A stretch of 64,000 nucleotides of DNA. Origin: Gammaproteobacteria bacterium (GTDB lineage: Bacteria; Pseudomonadota; Gammaproteobacteria; SZUA-140). The notes under the pieces are model-generated. The model was not told the DNA's origin. It worked only from the letters and a program-made list of their open reading frames with translations, and ran no database searches. The stretch lies in assembly GCA_016218365.1 (NCBI GenBank), contig JACREF010000012.1:1-64000 (forward strand). Direction: 5' to 3'. A program made the translations under genes and the position numbers. Below are positions 54,602 to 64,000 of the stretch, piece by piece (the first letter of the stretch is position 1; each line of letters opens with the position of its first letter).

Positions 54602-55999
54602 ATGAGCCACGATTCTGGAGCCGAAAAACCCTGGGGCGGACGTTTCAGCGAGGCCACCGACCGTTTCGTTGAGATCTTCACCGCCTCAGTCGACTTTGAC
54701 CGCCGGTTGTACGCCTATGACATCCAGGGCTCACTGGCTCACGCCCGGATGCTGCAACAGATCGGTGTACTAACGGCCGCCGAACTGCAGGCCATCGAGA
54801 CCGGCCTGGCCGAGATCCGCACCGCCATCGAGAGCGGTGATTTCAGCTGGCTGATCGAGTTCGAGGATGTGCACATGAACATCGAGGCACGCCTGACCGA
54901 ACGCATCGGTGATGCCGGCAAGAAACTGCACACCGGCCGCTCGCGCAATGACCAGGTCGCAACCGACATGCGCCTGTACCTGCGCGATCAGATCGACCAG
55001 ATCCTGGACGACCTCGCCAGCACCCGCAGCGCACTGGTCGATCTGGCCGAGCGCGAGGTCGACACCATCCTGCCCGGCTTCACCCATCTGCAGGTTGCGC
55101 AACCGGTGACCTTCGGTCATCACATGCTGGCATGGCAGGAGATGCTGGCCCGCGATGCCGAGCGCCTCCGTGATTGCCGGCGCCGCGTCAATGTCATGCC
55201 GCTGGGGTCGGCGGCCCTGGCCGGCACCAGTTACCCGATCGATCGCGCGTTGACCGCCCGCCTGCTGGGCTTTGATGCCATTTCCGAGAACTCGCTCGAT
55301 GCTGTCAGTGACCGCGACTTCATCATCGAGTTCTGCGCTGCGGCATCGTTAGTGATGATGCATCTGTCGCGGTTCGCTGAAGAGCTGATCATCTGGTCGT
55401 CGGCCCAGTTCGATTTCATCGAACTCTCGGACAGCTTCTGCACCGGTTCATCGATCATGCCACAGAAAAAAAACCCGGACGTCCCCGAGCTGCTGCGCGG
55501 CAAGTCCGGGCGGGTGTTTGGCAGCCTGGTCAGCGTATTGACACTGATGAAGGGACAACCGCTGGCCTATAACAAGGACAACCAGGAAGACAAGGAGCCA
55601 CTGTTTGACACCGTCGATACGGTCCGGGGCTCGCTGAAGGTCTTTGCCGCGATGATCCCGGCCCTGCACGTCAAACGTGAGAACATGAAGGCCTCGGCCC
55701 GGCGCGGCTTTGCCACGGCTACCGACCTGGCTGACTACCTGGTCAGACACGGCACCGCGTTCCGCGATGCCCATGAGATCGTCGGCAAACTGGTCCGTTA
55801 TGGCATTGAAAGGAAAAAAGATCTTTCCGAGATGACCTTGACCGAGCTGCGCCAGTTCGGCGGACAAATCAATGACGATATCTTTGCGGTCCTGACGCTG
55901 GAAGGTTCGGTGGCGGCACGTAACCATATCGGCGGTACCGCCCCGCAACAGGTCAGGGCGGCCATCCAGCGTGCCCGTGGCCATCTGCCACCGGTCTGA
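54602..55999 (+). CDS. argH: Argininosuccinate lyase
   Basis: The protein of about 465 aa has [52 protein letters not shown] and the fumarase-superfamily signature [18 protein letters not shown]. It cleaves argininosuccinate into arginine and fumarate. The ATG at 54602 is the family start; 54587 would add five residues. A 9-bp-stem hairpin follows at once (56003). Divergence from hemC suggests a shared promoter region; TATACT at about 54563 could be its -10. Confidence 0.97.
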   Translation: MSHDSGAEKPWGGRFSEATDRFVEIFTASVDFDRRLYAYDIQGSLAHARMLQQIGVLTAAELQAIETGLAEIRTAIESGDFSWLIEFEDVHMNIEARLTERIGDAGKKLHTGRSRNDQVATDMRLYLRDQIDQILDDLASTRSALVDLAEREVDTILPGFTHLQVAQPVTFGHHMLAWQEMLARDAERLRDCRRRVNVMPLGSAALAGTSYPIDRALTARLLGFDAISENSLDAVSDRDFIIEFCAAASLVMMHLSRFAEELIIWSSAQFDFIELSDSFCTGSSIMPQKKNPDVPELLRGKSGRVFGSLVSVLTLMKGQPLAYNKDNQEDKEPLFDTVDTVRGSLKVFAAMIPALHVKRENMKASARRGFATATDLADYLVRHGTAFRDAHEIVGKLVRYGIERKKDLSEMTLTELRQFGGQINDDIFAVLTLEGSVAARNHIGGTAPQQVRAAIQRARGHLPPV

Positions 56000-56002
56000 G
56001 TC

Positions 56003-56026
56003 GATGGCCGCATCATTGCGGCCATC
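56003..56026 (+). terminator. Candidate terminator hairpin downstream of argH
   Basis: A perfect 9-bp stem GATGGCCGC/GCGGCCATC with a 6-base loop starts 4 bases after the argH stop. There is no T-run, so it is only a candidate for termination or 3' protection. Confidence 0.5.
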
Positions 56027-56172
56027 CCTATCGACGCCTATGAATATGAAAAATATATAATATTCATCAATCTCCGGTCACCATTCATCACCTGTCATCC
56101 AGCCCATCACACCGGCGCTGGTGATGAAGAAACCCCTCCCGCCAGCCGATACAGCAATCATGCAGAGTGGGT

Positions 56173-59043
56173 ATGGCCGGGGGGCGCGTGTTGCACGATA
56201 TCAATTCCATTAAAAAGCGTTTTCTGGCCTTAAACCGCGATCGGCTGAACCGAACCCGCGACACACTACGGCCACGGCAGCGTGAGGTCATGGATCTGCT
56301 GCCACTGCTGTTTCATTACAATCACCCGACCTTCCCCGGCTTTGTCTCCAAGGAGACGCCGGCCGGGATTTCAGAATATACGCCGAGCAGCCGCGAACTG
56401 GACGCCTGCAAGAGCCTGGTGCCCAGCTTTGATTTCAGGTCACGCGCATTGGCCCGCTATGACCTGCAAGCGCTGTTCCTGATGGGCAGTTGCGGCTCGA
56501 TCGCCTTCTCTTCCGACAGTGATTTCGATATCTGGCTGTGTCATCGCTCTGATCTGAACGAAAAGCAGCTGGCTGAACTGCAGGGCAAAGCGACGGCGAT
56601 AGAAAACTGGGCCGCGACTTATAATCTTGAAGTACATTTTTTCCTGATGGATGCAGAGAAATTCCGCTCCGGGCAGAACGTCGAGCTTTCTTCTGAAAGC
56701 AGCGGCAGCGCTCAGCATTTCCTGCTGCTCGACGAGTTCTACCGGACCAGCATCCTGTTTGCAGGTCGTTACCCTTTGTGGTGGCTGGTCCCGCCTGACA
56801 TGGAGGGTGACTATCAGCTCTACACCCGCAATCTGCTCGAGAAACGCTTCATCCGGGATGGCGAAGTTATCGACTTCGGCACCATCCCCGAGGCGCCGGT
56901 GCAGGAATTTTTCGGCGCTGCATTATGGCAGTTATACAAAAGCATCGACTCTCCATACAAGGCGGTGCTCAAGCTGATGCTGATGGAGGCCTATGCCAGT
57001 GAATTCCCGCGGACCCAGATGTTGTGCTCGATCTTCAAGAAACACATCTATGCCGGTGAGACCGATCTGCTGAAGCTCGATGCCTATATGATCCTGTACC
57101 GCAAGATCGAGGATTATCTGAATCAGGGCAATGACAACATCCGGTTGAATCTGGTCCGGCAGGCCTTCTATTTCAAATCCAATCAGAATCTCGGGCTCAC
57201 AACCCTGTCCGGACGATCCACCTGGCAGCAGGAAATGATGCTGACCGTGGTGCGCTCGTGGGGATGGAACGACGGCCAGCTGATGACGCTGGACTCCCGA
57301 CCCAAATGGAAAATTCTGCGCGTAACCGATGAACGTAATAACCTGATCAATGCACTGACGCAATGCTACCGTTTCCTGTCGAACTTTGCCCGCATGACGG
57401 TCCGGCTCTCGGATATAAACCAGAATGATCTCAATATTCTCGGACGTCGCCTGTATTCGGCCTTCGAGCGCAAGGCGGGAAAGATCGAGCTGATCAATCG
57501 CGGCATATCTGACGACATCCATGAAACCCATCTTACTTTCCATCAGATCTCAAAGACCGGCCATGATAGCTGGTCGCTGTATCAGGGCGCGGTTTTTTCC
57601 GATCAACTGTCTGCCACCAAGCCGCTGAAGCGTTCGCGCAGCCTGGTGGAACTGATCGCATGGTGCTTCCTCAACAAGCTGTTCGATGACCGGACCTCGA
57701 TTGCCGTCTTTTCCCGCGACGATGCCCTGAACAGCAATGATCTGAAGGCGATCATCCGGGTGCTGTCCAAGGTATTCCCTGGCGGGAATTCGATCAGCGT
57801 TTCATCGACTGATCTGCTTGAGCCGCCACGTACCCTGAATTCCACTGCGTTTATCAATGTCGGCTGCGAACCCTCCAGTCAGCTGCTGATCAATGGCATG
57901 CAGATGACCAGCAACCGGGTCGATGCCTTATGCTACAGCGGGATCTGCCAGAATCTGGTGTACTCCATTGACCAGGTTTCACAAAACAGCTGGCAGGAAG
58001 TCATGTCCCACCATTTTGAGGGAGAACACGGCACCATCGACTATATCTCGACCGTGTTGCAGGCCTCACCCCCCGGTACCGACGCCCGCCCCCCGGAGAT
58101 CTCCGTCAGCTGCTTCACCCCGGGACGCGGCATGAGCATCACCCAGCGGATTAACGAGCTGTATCGTGATATCACCAAATGTTACTATGGTGGCAAGCAT
58201 CCGATCACCACCCGTTATATCCTCAGCATTGCCAGAAATTATTATGCACTGTACTTTGACGATGGCATCTTGAAGTATAAGGTCTTCTCTTCCCTGTCCA
58301 CGCTGACTACCTTTCTTGCGCAGCCCATGGATGAGTTCTCCCCGGTGGTCATTGATCGTAATGCCATCAATCTGCAATTGCTGCCTTTGGTCTATTCACA
58401 TAATAAACCGGGTCAGATCCAGTTTTTTTACCAGGCGCAGGATTCCGATATTGACTGTCTGGTACTGGATGAACATGGATCGCTGTTCACACAACGGATC
58501 TCCGGTGTCAATGATCAGATCGTGATCCGTCATTTCAAACGTTTTCTTGACTCGGTGCTCTATCGCCAGCATATCGAGACTGTTGAATCAAAGCAGATGA
58601 TGGCTGGTAAACACCAGACCAAACCTGTACTGTTTTATCAGATTGGACGGGGACAGGATGGTCGGCTGGTTGCCGCAAGACAAACCCTGCATGAGCAACC
58701 ACGCGAGCAAGCCGGATATGTTGAGCTGCAGGTCATCACCGATGCCAATGAGCAAGGCGTCAAGATCTACACTATCTACCACGAAAATCAGGAATACTCA
58801 TCACTCGAATTCGGTGACAAGGTCTTCGAGGAGGTTGCGCGCAGCGTACTGCAACGCCGGGTCGGCAGTTCCATTTATCCGATCTATATCACCGATTTGG
58901 ACCTATCACGTAATGCGGTCGGCAAGCAACGGGGCGAATATCTGCAAACCCAGTTTTATTTGCTCAACAAACGCGAGATCGAGGAACGGTTCGCCCAAGC
59001 CCTGGCAGCAATGAGCCAGGGGAATCAGTCGGCGCGGGCCTGA
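56173..59043 (+). CDS. cyaA: Class I adenylate cyclase
   Basis: The 956-aa protein has the class I cyclase catalytic motif GSCGSIAFSSDSDFDIW near residues 105-121 (nucleotidyltransferase GS...DxD), then FFLMDAEKFRSG, and long conserved regions up to residue 650 including YLNQGNDNIRLNLVRQAFY. It makes cAMP from ATP in the cytoplasm. It is about 110 residues longer than E. coli CyaA, mainly in the C-terminal regulatory half. The start is uncertain: ATG 56173 is used, GTG 56167 and GTG 56188 are alternatives. It converges on ycgL with a 2-base gap. Confidence 0.94.
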   Translation: MAGGRVLHDINSIKKRFLALNRDRLNRTRDTLRPRQREVMDLLPLLFHYNHPTFPGFVSKETPAGISEYTPSSRELDACKSLVPSFDFRSRALARYDLQALFLMGSCGSIAFSSDSDFDIWLCHRSDLNEKQLAELQGKATAIENWAATYNLEVHFFLMDAEKFRSGQNVELSSESSGSAQHFLLLDEFYRTSILFAGRYPLWWLVPPDMEGDYQLYTRNLLEKRFIRDGEVIDFGTIPEAPVQEFFGAALWQLYKSIDSPYKAVLKLMLMEAYASEFPRTQMLCSIFKKHIYAGETDLLKLDAYMILYRKIEDYLNQGNDNIRLNLVRQAFYFKSNQNLGLTTLSGRSTWQQEMMLTVVRSWGWNDGQLMTLDSRPKWKILRVTDERNNLINALTQCYRFLSNFARMTVRLSDINQNDLNILGRRLYSAFERKAGKIELINRGISDDIHETHLTFHQISKTGHDSWSLYQGAVFSDQLSATKPLKRSRSLVELIAWCFLNKLFDDRTSIAVFSRDDALNSNDLKAIIRVLSKVFPGGNSISVSSTDLLEPPRTLNSTAFINVGCEPSSQLLINGMQMTSNRVDALCYSGICQNLVYSIDQVSQNSWQEVMSHHFEGEHGTIDYISTVLQASPPGTDARPPEISVSCFTPGRGMSITQRINELYRDITKCYYGGKHPITTRYILSIARNYYALYFDDGILKYKVFSSLSTLTTFLAQPMDEFSPVVIDRNAINLQLLPLVYSHNKPGQIQFFYQAQDSDIDCLVLDEHGSLFTQRISGVNDQIVIRHFKRFLDSVLYRQHIETVESKQMMAGKHQTKPVLFYQIGRGQDGRLVAARQTLHEQPREQAGYVELQVITDANEQGVKIYTIYHENQEYSSLEFGDKVFEEVARSVLQRRVGSSIYPIYITDLDLSRNAVGKQRGEYLQTQFYLLNKREIEERFAQALAAMSQGNQSARA

Positions 59044-59045
59044 GT

Positions 59046-59297
59046 TCAGCGCTGCGGATGGTAATCCCGCGGTGGTAACTGCAGATAATAGCCTGAATGC
59101 GACAGCTGCTGCTGCACCTCTATAATATCGGCACCCACCAGTCTTTTCCCCGCACCCAGATCCAGGTCCATGACCAACTCGAGCGAACCCAGCATCCGCA
59201 GCAACTCGGCTGGCAGACGCGAGAAATCCCCCCTGCGTTCAATATACAGATAGGCCCCCGGCTTGCGGCTCCCCTTGTAGATACTGCATATTTGCAT
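59046..59297 (-). CDS. YcgL domain protein
   Basis: The 83-aa protein begins MQICSIYKGSRKPGAYLYIE and has LPAELLRMLGSLELVMDLDL, the pattern of the small YcgL family, whose structure is known but whose function is not settled. It lies 6 bp after mnmG, so it is probably in the same transcript, and ends 2 bases from the cyaA stop. No signal peptide. It is common across gammaproteobacteria, which supports the taxonomic call. Confidence 0.88.
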   Translation of the reverse strand: MQICSIYKGSRKPGAYLYIERRGDFSRLPAELLRMLGSLELVMDLDLGAGKRLVGADIIEVQQQLSHSGYYLQLPPRDYHPQR

Positions 59298-59303
59298 AGT
59301 TGC

Positions 59304-61205
59304 TTATGATGCCTTTCTGGCGCCGCCGCTGGCTTCCGTCTTCTTCAGATGGATGTGCAGGATGGCGACAGCGGCCGGTGTAATGCCTGGTATCCGTGCT
59401 GCCTGGCCAATGGTAGCGGGACGAATGTGCTGCAGTTTTTGCTGCGCCTCTGCAGACAGGCCCGACACCTGCCGGTAATCGAGATCTGCGGGCAATTGTT
59501 TATCATGCTGGCGCCTTAACTTGTCGATCTCTTCATGCTGGCGATCAATATAGCCAGAATATTTGGCCTGGATCTCCAGTTGTTCCCACACCCGTGGATC
59601 CGACGTCATCGACTCCAGCCCCGCCAGCTGCAACAACGCGGAATACCCGACCTCCGGCCGGCGTAACAAATCCATCAAGGTATGTTCACGACTCAATGTG
59701 GCGCCAAACACTGCCCGCTGGCTGTCCTCATCGATGCGCTGCGGATGCATCCAAGTGCTGTTAAACCGCTGTTGCTCAAGCTCGATCGCCTCGCATTTTT
59801 TATTGAATGCCCGCCAGCGTTGCTCATCGATCAAACCCAGACGCTGAGCGCTTGGCGTCAGCCGCAGATCGGCATTGTCCTCACGCAACAGCAGCCGGTA
59901 TTCGGCACGGCTGGTAAACATCCGATACGGTTCCTTGGTCCCCAGCGTCACCAGGTCATCGATCATCACCCCGATATAGGCCTCATCACGGCGCGGACTC
60001 CAGCCTGGCAGGCCCTGTACCTGCAGTGCGGCATTGATGCCAGCAATCAACCCTTGCGCCGCCGCCTCTTCATACCCGGTGGTGCCATTGATCTGGCCGG
60101 CAAAAAACAGTCCGCCTACCAATTTGGTCTCCAGTGTATTGAACAAATCCCGGGGATCGAAAAAATCATATTCGATGGCATAACCGGGACGGGTAATATG
60201 TGCATGTTCAAAGCCGCGGATGCTGCGCACTAACTGGTGCTGGATATCATAGGGCAGGCTGGTCGAGATGCCATTGGGGTAGACTTCGCAGCTGGTCAGG
60301 CCTTCCGGCTCGACAAAGATCTGATGAGAGGTCTTGTCTGCAAAGCGCACCACTTTGTCCTCTACAGACGGGCAATAACGTGGCCCGACCCCTTCGATGA
60401 CGCCGCTGTACATCGGTGAACGATCAAGCCCGCTGCGAATGATGTCGTGGGTACGTTCACTGGTAGCGGTGATATAGCAGGAGCGTTGCGCTGGATGCTG
60501 GCTCGCCTCGCCAATAAACGAAAATACCGGTCGCGGCACATCCCCCGGCTGCTCGGTCATGCGTGAGTAATCCAGCGTCCGGCCATCCAGCCGGGGCGGG
60601 GTACCGGTCTTCAGCCGCGCCACGTGCAAGGGTAGCTCCCGCAGCCGTCGCGCCAGCGCATTGGCCGGAGGATCTCCGGCGCGCCCACCCTGATAGTTTT
60701 CCAGGCCGATGTGGATCCGGCCGCCGAGGAACGTCCCGACCGTCAGCACCACGGTCGGGGCCGCAAACTTGAGCCCCGCCTGGGTCACGACACCGGCAAC
60801 CCGGCCCTGCCCATCGATGATCAGGTCATCGACGGCCTGCTGGAACAAAGACAGATTCGGCTGGCCTTCCAGAACTTGTCGCACCATCTGGCGATACAGG
60901 TTGCGATCGGCCTGGGCGCGGGTGGCGCGCACCGCGGGCCCCTTGCGACTGTTCAAGGTACGAAAATGGATACCGGCATGATCGGCCGCCCGCGCCATCA
61001 GCCCGCCCAACGCATCGATCTCCTTGACCAGATGTCCCTTGCCGATCCCGCCGATCGCCGGGTTACAGCTCATCTGCCCCAAGGTGTCAAAGTTATGGGT
61101 CAGCAACAGCGTCCGGGCACCCATACGCGCCGCCGCCAGGGCCGCCTCGGTCCCGGCATGGCCGCCTCCAACCACTATCACCTGATATGTGTCATGAACC
61201 TTCAT
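59304..61205 (-). CDS. mnmG: tRNA uridine 5-carboxymethylaminomethyl modification enzyme MnmG
   Basis: The 633-aa FAD enzyme begins [21 protein letters not shown] (dinucleotide fold), has [22 protein letters not shown] and [11 protein letters not shown], and the [18 protein letters not shown] block near 370. With MnmE it adds the carboxymethylaminomethyl group at U34 of several tRNAs. The ATG at 61205 is the family start. In most gammaproteobacteria rsmG follows mnmG; here ycgL does, 6 bp downstream. Confidence 0.97.
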   Translation of the reverse strand: MKVHDTYQVIVVGGGHAGTEAALAAARMGARTLLLTHNFDTLGQMSCNPAIGGIGKGHLVKEIDALGGLMARAADHAGIHFRTLNSRKGPAVRATRAQADRNLYRQMVRQVLEGQPNLSLFQQAVDDLIIDGQGRVAGVVTQAGLKFAAPTVVLTVGTFLGGRIHIGLENYQGGRAGDPPANALARRLRELPLHVARLKTGTPPRLDGRTLDYSRMTEQPGDVPRPVFSFIGEASQHPAQRSCYITATSERTHDIIRSGLDRSPMYSGVIEGVGPRYCPSVEDKVVRFADKTSHQIFVEPEGLTSCEVYPNGISTSLPYDIQHQLVRSIRGFEHAHITRPGYAIEYDFFDPRDLFNTLETKLVGGLFFAGQINGTTGYEEAAAQGLIAGINAALQVQGLPGWSPRRDEAYIGVMIDDLVTLGTKEPYRMFTSRAEYRLLLREDNADLRLTPSAQRLGLIDEQRWRAFNKKCEAIELEQQRFNSTWMHPQRIDEDSQRAVFGATLSREHTLMDLLRRPEVGYSALLQLAGLESMTSDPRVWEQLEIQAKYSGYIDRQHEEIDKLRRQHDKQLPADLDYRQVSGLSAEAQQKLQHIRPATIGQAARIPGITPAAVAILHIHLKKTEASGGARKAS

Positions 61206-61350
61206 GGGCTGTGAGCATCAAAATGGCTTGATCGCTGAAAGGATGGCAATTATATCATCTCTTAGCACCGGATCCTGGCAGTTTCAGTTATTTAGCGGAT
61301 TGACGACATAGCTATAGCAGCCCCAGGCCTTTAACTATGTGGTACCTGTC

Positions 61351-61848
61351 ATGAATAAACTTCCGGGATTAGAGGAGATCGGCTTCGGCGATGCTTTTCG
61401 TCGTGAACTAATCGATCTAATTGAAAAATCAAGTATATTTGATGATCTTCACCCTGAAGAACTGTCCCATCTGTCAGAATATATTCATGCCTACCGCGCC
61501 CTGACCGGGATCCGCCTGTATAAGGAAGGTGAGCGCAACAGTCACCTCTGCCTGCTGGTCGAGGGCCGGCTCGAGGTTCACAAGGAAGTGAAACCGGGCA
61601 CTGTGAAAAAACTCGCCGACATCCGGCCGGGACGCGTCATCGGCGAGATGTCTGTCATCGACGGCTATAATAACTCTGCATCGGTGCTGGTCGCCGAACC
61701 CTCTGTGCTGCTGTTGCTGACCCGTCAGAATCTTGAGCGGCTGTCCAGCGAATACCCTGCGCTCGGCGTCAAGCTGTTATGGAAGCTCGCCACCGGCCTG
61801 AGTCAGCGCTTGCGCCAGACCACTGGTCGCTTGGTAAATTACCTGTAA
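61351..61848 (+). CDS. Stand-alone cyclic-nucleotide-binding-fold protein
   Basis: The 165-aa protein has one cNMP-binding (cupin-like) domain: LRLYKEGE-type start (IRLYKEGERNSHLCLLVEGRL), then PGRVIGEMSVIDGYNNSASV, which corresponds to the phosphate-binding cassette. The Glu of GEM is present, but the Arg that binds the cyclic phosphate in CRP is replaced within NNSAS. There is no helix-turn-helix or kinase domain. The ATG at 61351 is used over GTG 61339. It could be a regulatory subunit or a binder of another ligand. Confidence 0.83.
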   Translation: MNKLPGLEEIGFGDAFRRELIDLIEKSSIFDDLHPEELSHLSEYIHAYRALTGIRLYKEGERNSHLCLLVEGRLEVHKEVKPGTVKKLADIRPGRVIGEMSVIDGYNNSASVLVAEPSVLLLLTRQNLERLSSEYPALGVKLLWKLATGLSQRLRQTTGRLVNYL

Positions 61849-61967
61849 AAAATTAAGTCGTCTATATCGCATTCTGATTTCATCCAGGTTCGTTGCTCAA
61901 CATGCGAAATCTATATTTTTTCGCTATGATGATTAATCCTTAACGGCAACGAAGACCTGCAAGCCCT

Positions 61968-64000
61968 ATGACATTACCGGTACGACTGGGTGTGATGCCG
62001 CCGTGGACCGGCCTGGTCGAACTTTATGGCCCGGAGATCACCTGGGCGGCCGAGATCGCGTGCGAAGAGATCAATGAGCGCGGCGGCCTGCTCGGGCGCC
62101 CGCTGGAGTTGATTATTGAGGATGACGGTAGCCTGCCGGCGACGGCGGTGCCTGCGGCGCGGCGCCTGATCGAGGAACATCATTGCTGCGCCATCATCGG
62201 CAATCTACTGTCCAACTCGCGCATTGCTGTGGCCACCCAGGTCGCTGAACCGTTACATATCCCCTACCTTAATTTCTCTTTTTATGAAGGCAGCATCTTC
62301 GGTCGCTACTTTTTCCATTTTGCGGCGCTGCCCAACCATCAGATCGACAAGATGATCCCGTACATGGCTCAACATTACGGACCAAAGATGTTCTTTGCCG
62401 GCAACAATTATGAATGGCCGCGCGGTTCGATTGATGCTGCCAAACGCTCCCTGGCACTGGCAAAGGGGGAAGTCGTCGGGGAAGAATATCTGTCCATAGG
62501 TGTGCAACCTGATGAGTTCGAACGTCTTCTCGATCAGCTCGCTAGCTCCGGTGCTAATGTGTTTGTGCCCTATTTTGCCGGTTCAGATCAGATCACCTTG
62601 CTGACCCGTTTTACCGAACGGGGATTAAAAAATCGCATGGCTGTGGTAATGGGGCACTATGATGAGGCCATGGTCAGCCATCTGCCGGTTCATGTTCGCG
62701 TCGGTTTGTATTCCAGTAACACCTACTTCATGTCGGTACAGACCCCGGAAAATCAGGCCTATATCAAACGTCTATCACGCAAGCTGGGGGTGGATGGTAT
62801 CTGGCCGTATGGCAAGGGTGTATTGACCAACTTTGGAGAAGGCACTTACCTGTGTGTCCATGCCTTTGCCAAGGCCGTGCAACAGGCGGGTAGCACCGAC
62901 GCCGAGGCGCTGGTGGCCGCACTGGAGCATGTCAGCCTTAAGGGTCCGCAGGGTAGTGTAACCATGGATCCACTAACCCATCATGCCCATGTAAACACCT
63001 TTTTGGCCCGCTGTAATGCCAACGGGACGTTTTCCATCATCGAGAAATTTGGTTGCACCCCGCCGAAGATTCCCGACCGCTATCAGGATACGATTGCGGC
63101 CTATACTACAAGGACTTTGCCACTACCTAACGCCTCGCAGCTGCCGCAGACTATCACAAACTCTGACAGTGATAGTTTGGCAGAACGGATACTGGGCGTG
63201 GCTGATACCACGCTGCTGGCGGCCAATGAGGCCGGCTCCATCGTTCACGTTACGCCCTCCGTTTGCCTGATGTTTGGTTACAATCGCGATGAGCTTATTA
63301 ATCAGCCAATGGATCAACTGCTCCCACCCCACCTACGCACCAAACATACACAACACATCCAAAAGTTTCTGGTGAGCGATAATACCGAACGACGCATGGG
63401 TTCACGCTCCGAGATCATAGGCTACCGTAAGGATGGCAGCTTTTTCCCGCTTGAGGCGTCTATTGCCAAGGTCCGCAATGGAGACGGGTGGATACTGGTC
63501 GTCACCATGAAGGATATTTCGTCACGTAAAATTCTTGAAGAAGATCAGTTATGGCTGGCCACCCATGACCCGCAAACCAAACTGCCCAATCGGGTACTGA
63601 TTCGGCAACGGCTCACCATGGCCCTGCAACGCCCTGACTTCGAACAGGGCCGCCACGTTGCAGCGATATTCGTTGAACTGAGCGGCCTCATTCCGTCTGC
63701 AATGGACTCCGGCAGCGAAAATCAACGCGGCTTCTTGAAAATGGTTGTTGAGCGCATACAGCGGGAGTTACGCCCCGGTGATATTGCTGGCCGGCTTGCC
63801 GCTAACCGATTTATCGTGGTCTGCGAGCGGGTGGAATCGCTGCAGACCCTCCAGTTCCTGTCAGAGGCCATCCGTGACTCATTGCAGTTGCAGGTCAATA
63901 ACGCTGATGCCAATAATAATATTATAATTAGCGTCGACTTCATCCTCGACCATGGCCTGGACACTACCGCAGACGAGTTACTGAACCCGCCGGTGACGGC
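61968..64000 (+). CDS. Cytosolic AmiC-like ligand-binding - PAS - degenerate GGDEF sensor (3' truncated by window)
   Basis: The frame is open from ATG 61968 to the window end (at least 677 residues). Residues about 5-370 match AmiC/UrtA-type type I periplasmic-binding-like domains (VRLGVMPPWTGLVELYGPEI, EINERGGLLGRPLELIIEDD). A PAS domain spans about 404-525 (ILGVADTTLLAANEAGSIVH, SEIIGYRKDGSFFPLEAS). Then THDPQTKLPNR (near 531) starts a GGDEF fold whose signature is LAANRF near 609, so diguanylate cyclase activity is unlikely. No signal peptide or membrane helix is seen, so the ligand domain should be cytoplasmic. An EAL domain may follow outside the window. Confidence 0.85.
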   Translation, partial: MTLPVRLGVMPPWTGLVELYGPEITWAAEIACEEINERGGLLGRPLELIIEDDGSLPATAVPAARRLIEEHHCCAIIGNLLSNSRIAVATQVAEPLHIPYLNFSFYEGSIFGRYFFHFAALPNHQIDKMIPYMAQHYGPKMFFAGNNYEWPRGSIDAAKRSLALAKGEVVGEEYLSIGVQPDEFERLLDQLASSGANVFVPYFAGSDQITLLTRFTERGLKNRMAVVMGHYDEAMVSHLPVHVRVGLYSSNTYFMSVQTPENQAYIKRLSRKLGVDGIWPYGKGVLTNFGEGTYLCVHAFAKAVQQAGSTDAEALVAALEHVSLKGPQGSVTMDPLTHHAHVNTFLARCNANGTFSIIEKFGCTPPKIPDRYQDTIAAYTTRTLPLPNASQLPQTITNSDSDSLAERILGVADTTLLAANEAGSIVHVTPSVCLMFGYNRDELINQPMDQLLPPHLRTKHTQHIQKFLVSDNTERRMGSRSEIIGYRKDGSFFPLEASIAKVRNGDGWILVVTMKDISSRKILEEDQLWLATHDPQTKLPNRVLIRQRLTMALQRPDFEQGRHVAAIFVELSGLIPSAMDSGSENQRGFLKMVVERIQRELRPGDIAGRLAANRFIVVCERVESLQTLQFLSEAIRDSLQLQVNNADANNNIIISVDFILDHGLDTTADELLNPPVT

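Overview
The window looks like chromosomal DNA of a non-enteric gammaproteobacterium, possibly near the Chromatiales. Supporting this are a class I adenylate cyclase, a YcgL-domain protein, PilU, the fxsA/cutA/dsbD/tlpA/aroQ/accBC neighbourhood, a two-gene glycine decarboxylase, a split B12-dependent ribonucleotide reductase (nrdJa/nrdJb) and a groESL operon with a CIRCE operator. The backbone is GC-rich; a long surface-polysaccharide island is visibly AT-richer.

Layout. 1-2251: the 3' end of pilU, a small double-hairpin inverted-repeat element and a convergent Fic gene. 2494-23245: a polysaccharide island, almost all on the minus strand: five genes (2494-6941; three glycosyltransferases and two FkbM methyltransferases), one AT-rich plus-strand gene (7483-8709), a four-gene sugar-modification set (8743-11934) and a twelve-gene operon (12297-23245) running wzm-wzt-sulfotransferase-rfbF-rfbG-rfbC-C-methyltransferase-acyltransferase-reductase-CmcI-like enzyme-two glycosyltransferases. 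Together these encode a CDP-4-keto-6-deoxyhexose branch, probably C-methylated, several methyl or sulfate decorations, and ABC-transporter export. 23414-26902: a toxin-antitoxin island with hicAB, xre-res and an AbrB/PIN pair, separated by three copies of a structured repeat that begins with the 3' end of hicB. 26940-31735: a Wzx-like flippase and groESL set among arrays of short hairpin repeats; a perfect 39-bp inverted repeat brackets groESL.

31766-43219 is housekeeping: fxsA, cutA, dsbD and a TlpA-like thioredoxin (periplasmic redox), aroQ, accBC (fatty-acid initiation), and gcvT-gcvH-gcvPA-gcvPB with a PfkB-family kinase. 43283-46759 holds a cytochrome c/FTR1 iron permease with a Fur box and a DegP/DegQ-type protease. 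47218-50135 is nrdJab, preceded by a consensus NrdR box and a 28-bp perfect palindrome at a predicted promoter. Then come a 74-aa unknown, an epimerase-like protein, an E3-type ferredoxin reductase, hemD-hemC, argH, cyaA, ycgL-mnmG and a stand-alone cyclic-nucleotide-binding-fold protein. The window ends inside a large sensor that joins a cytosolic AmiC-like ligand-binding domain to PAS and degenerate GGDEF domains.

No tRNA, rRNA, CRISPR array, integrase or intact transposase was recognised. All functional calls come from reading motifs by eye; no database search was run.
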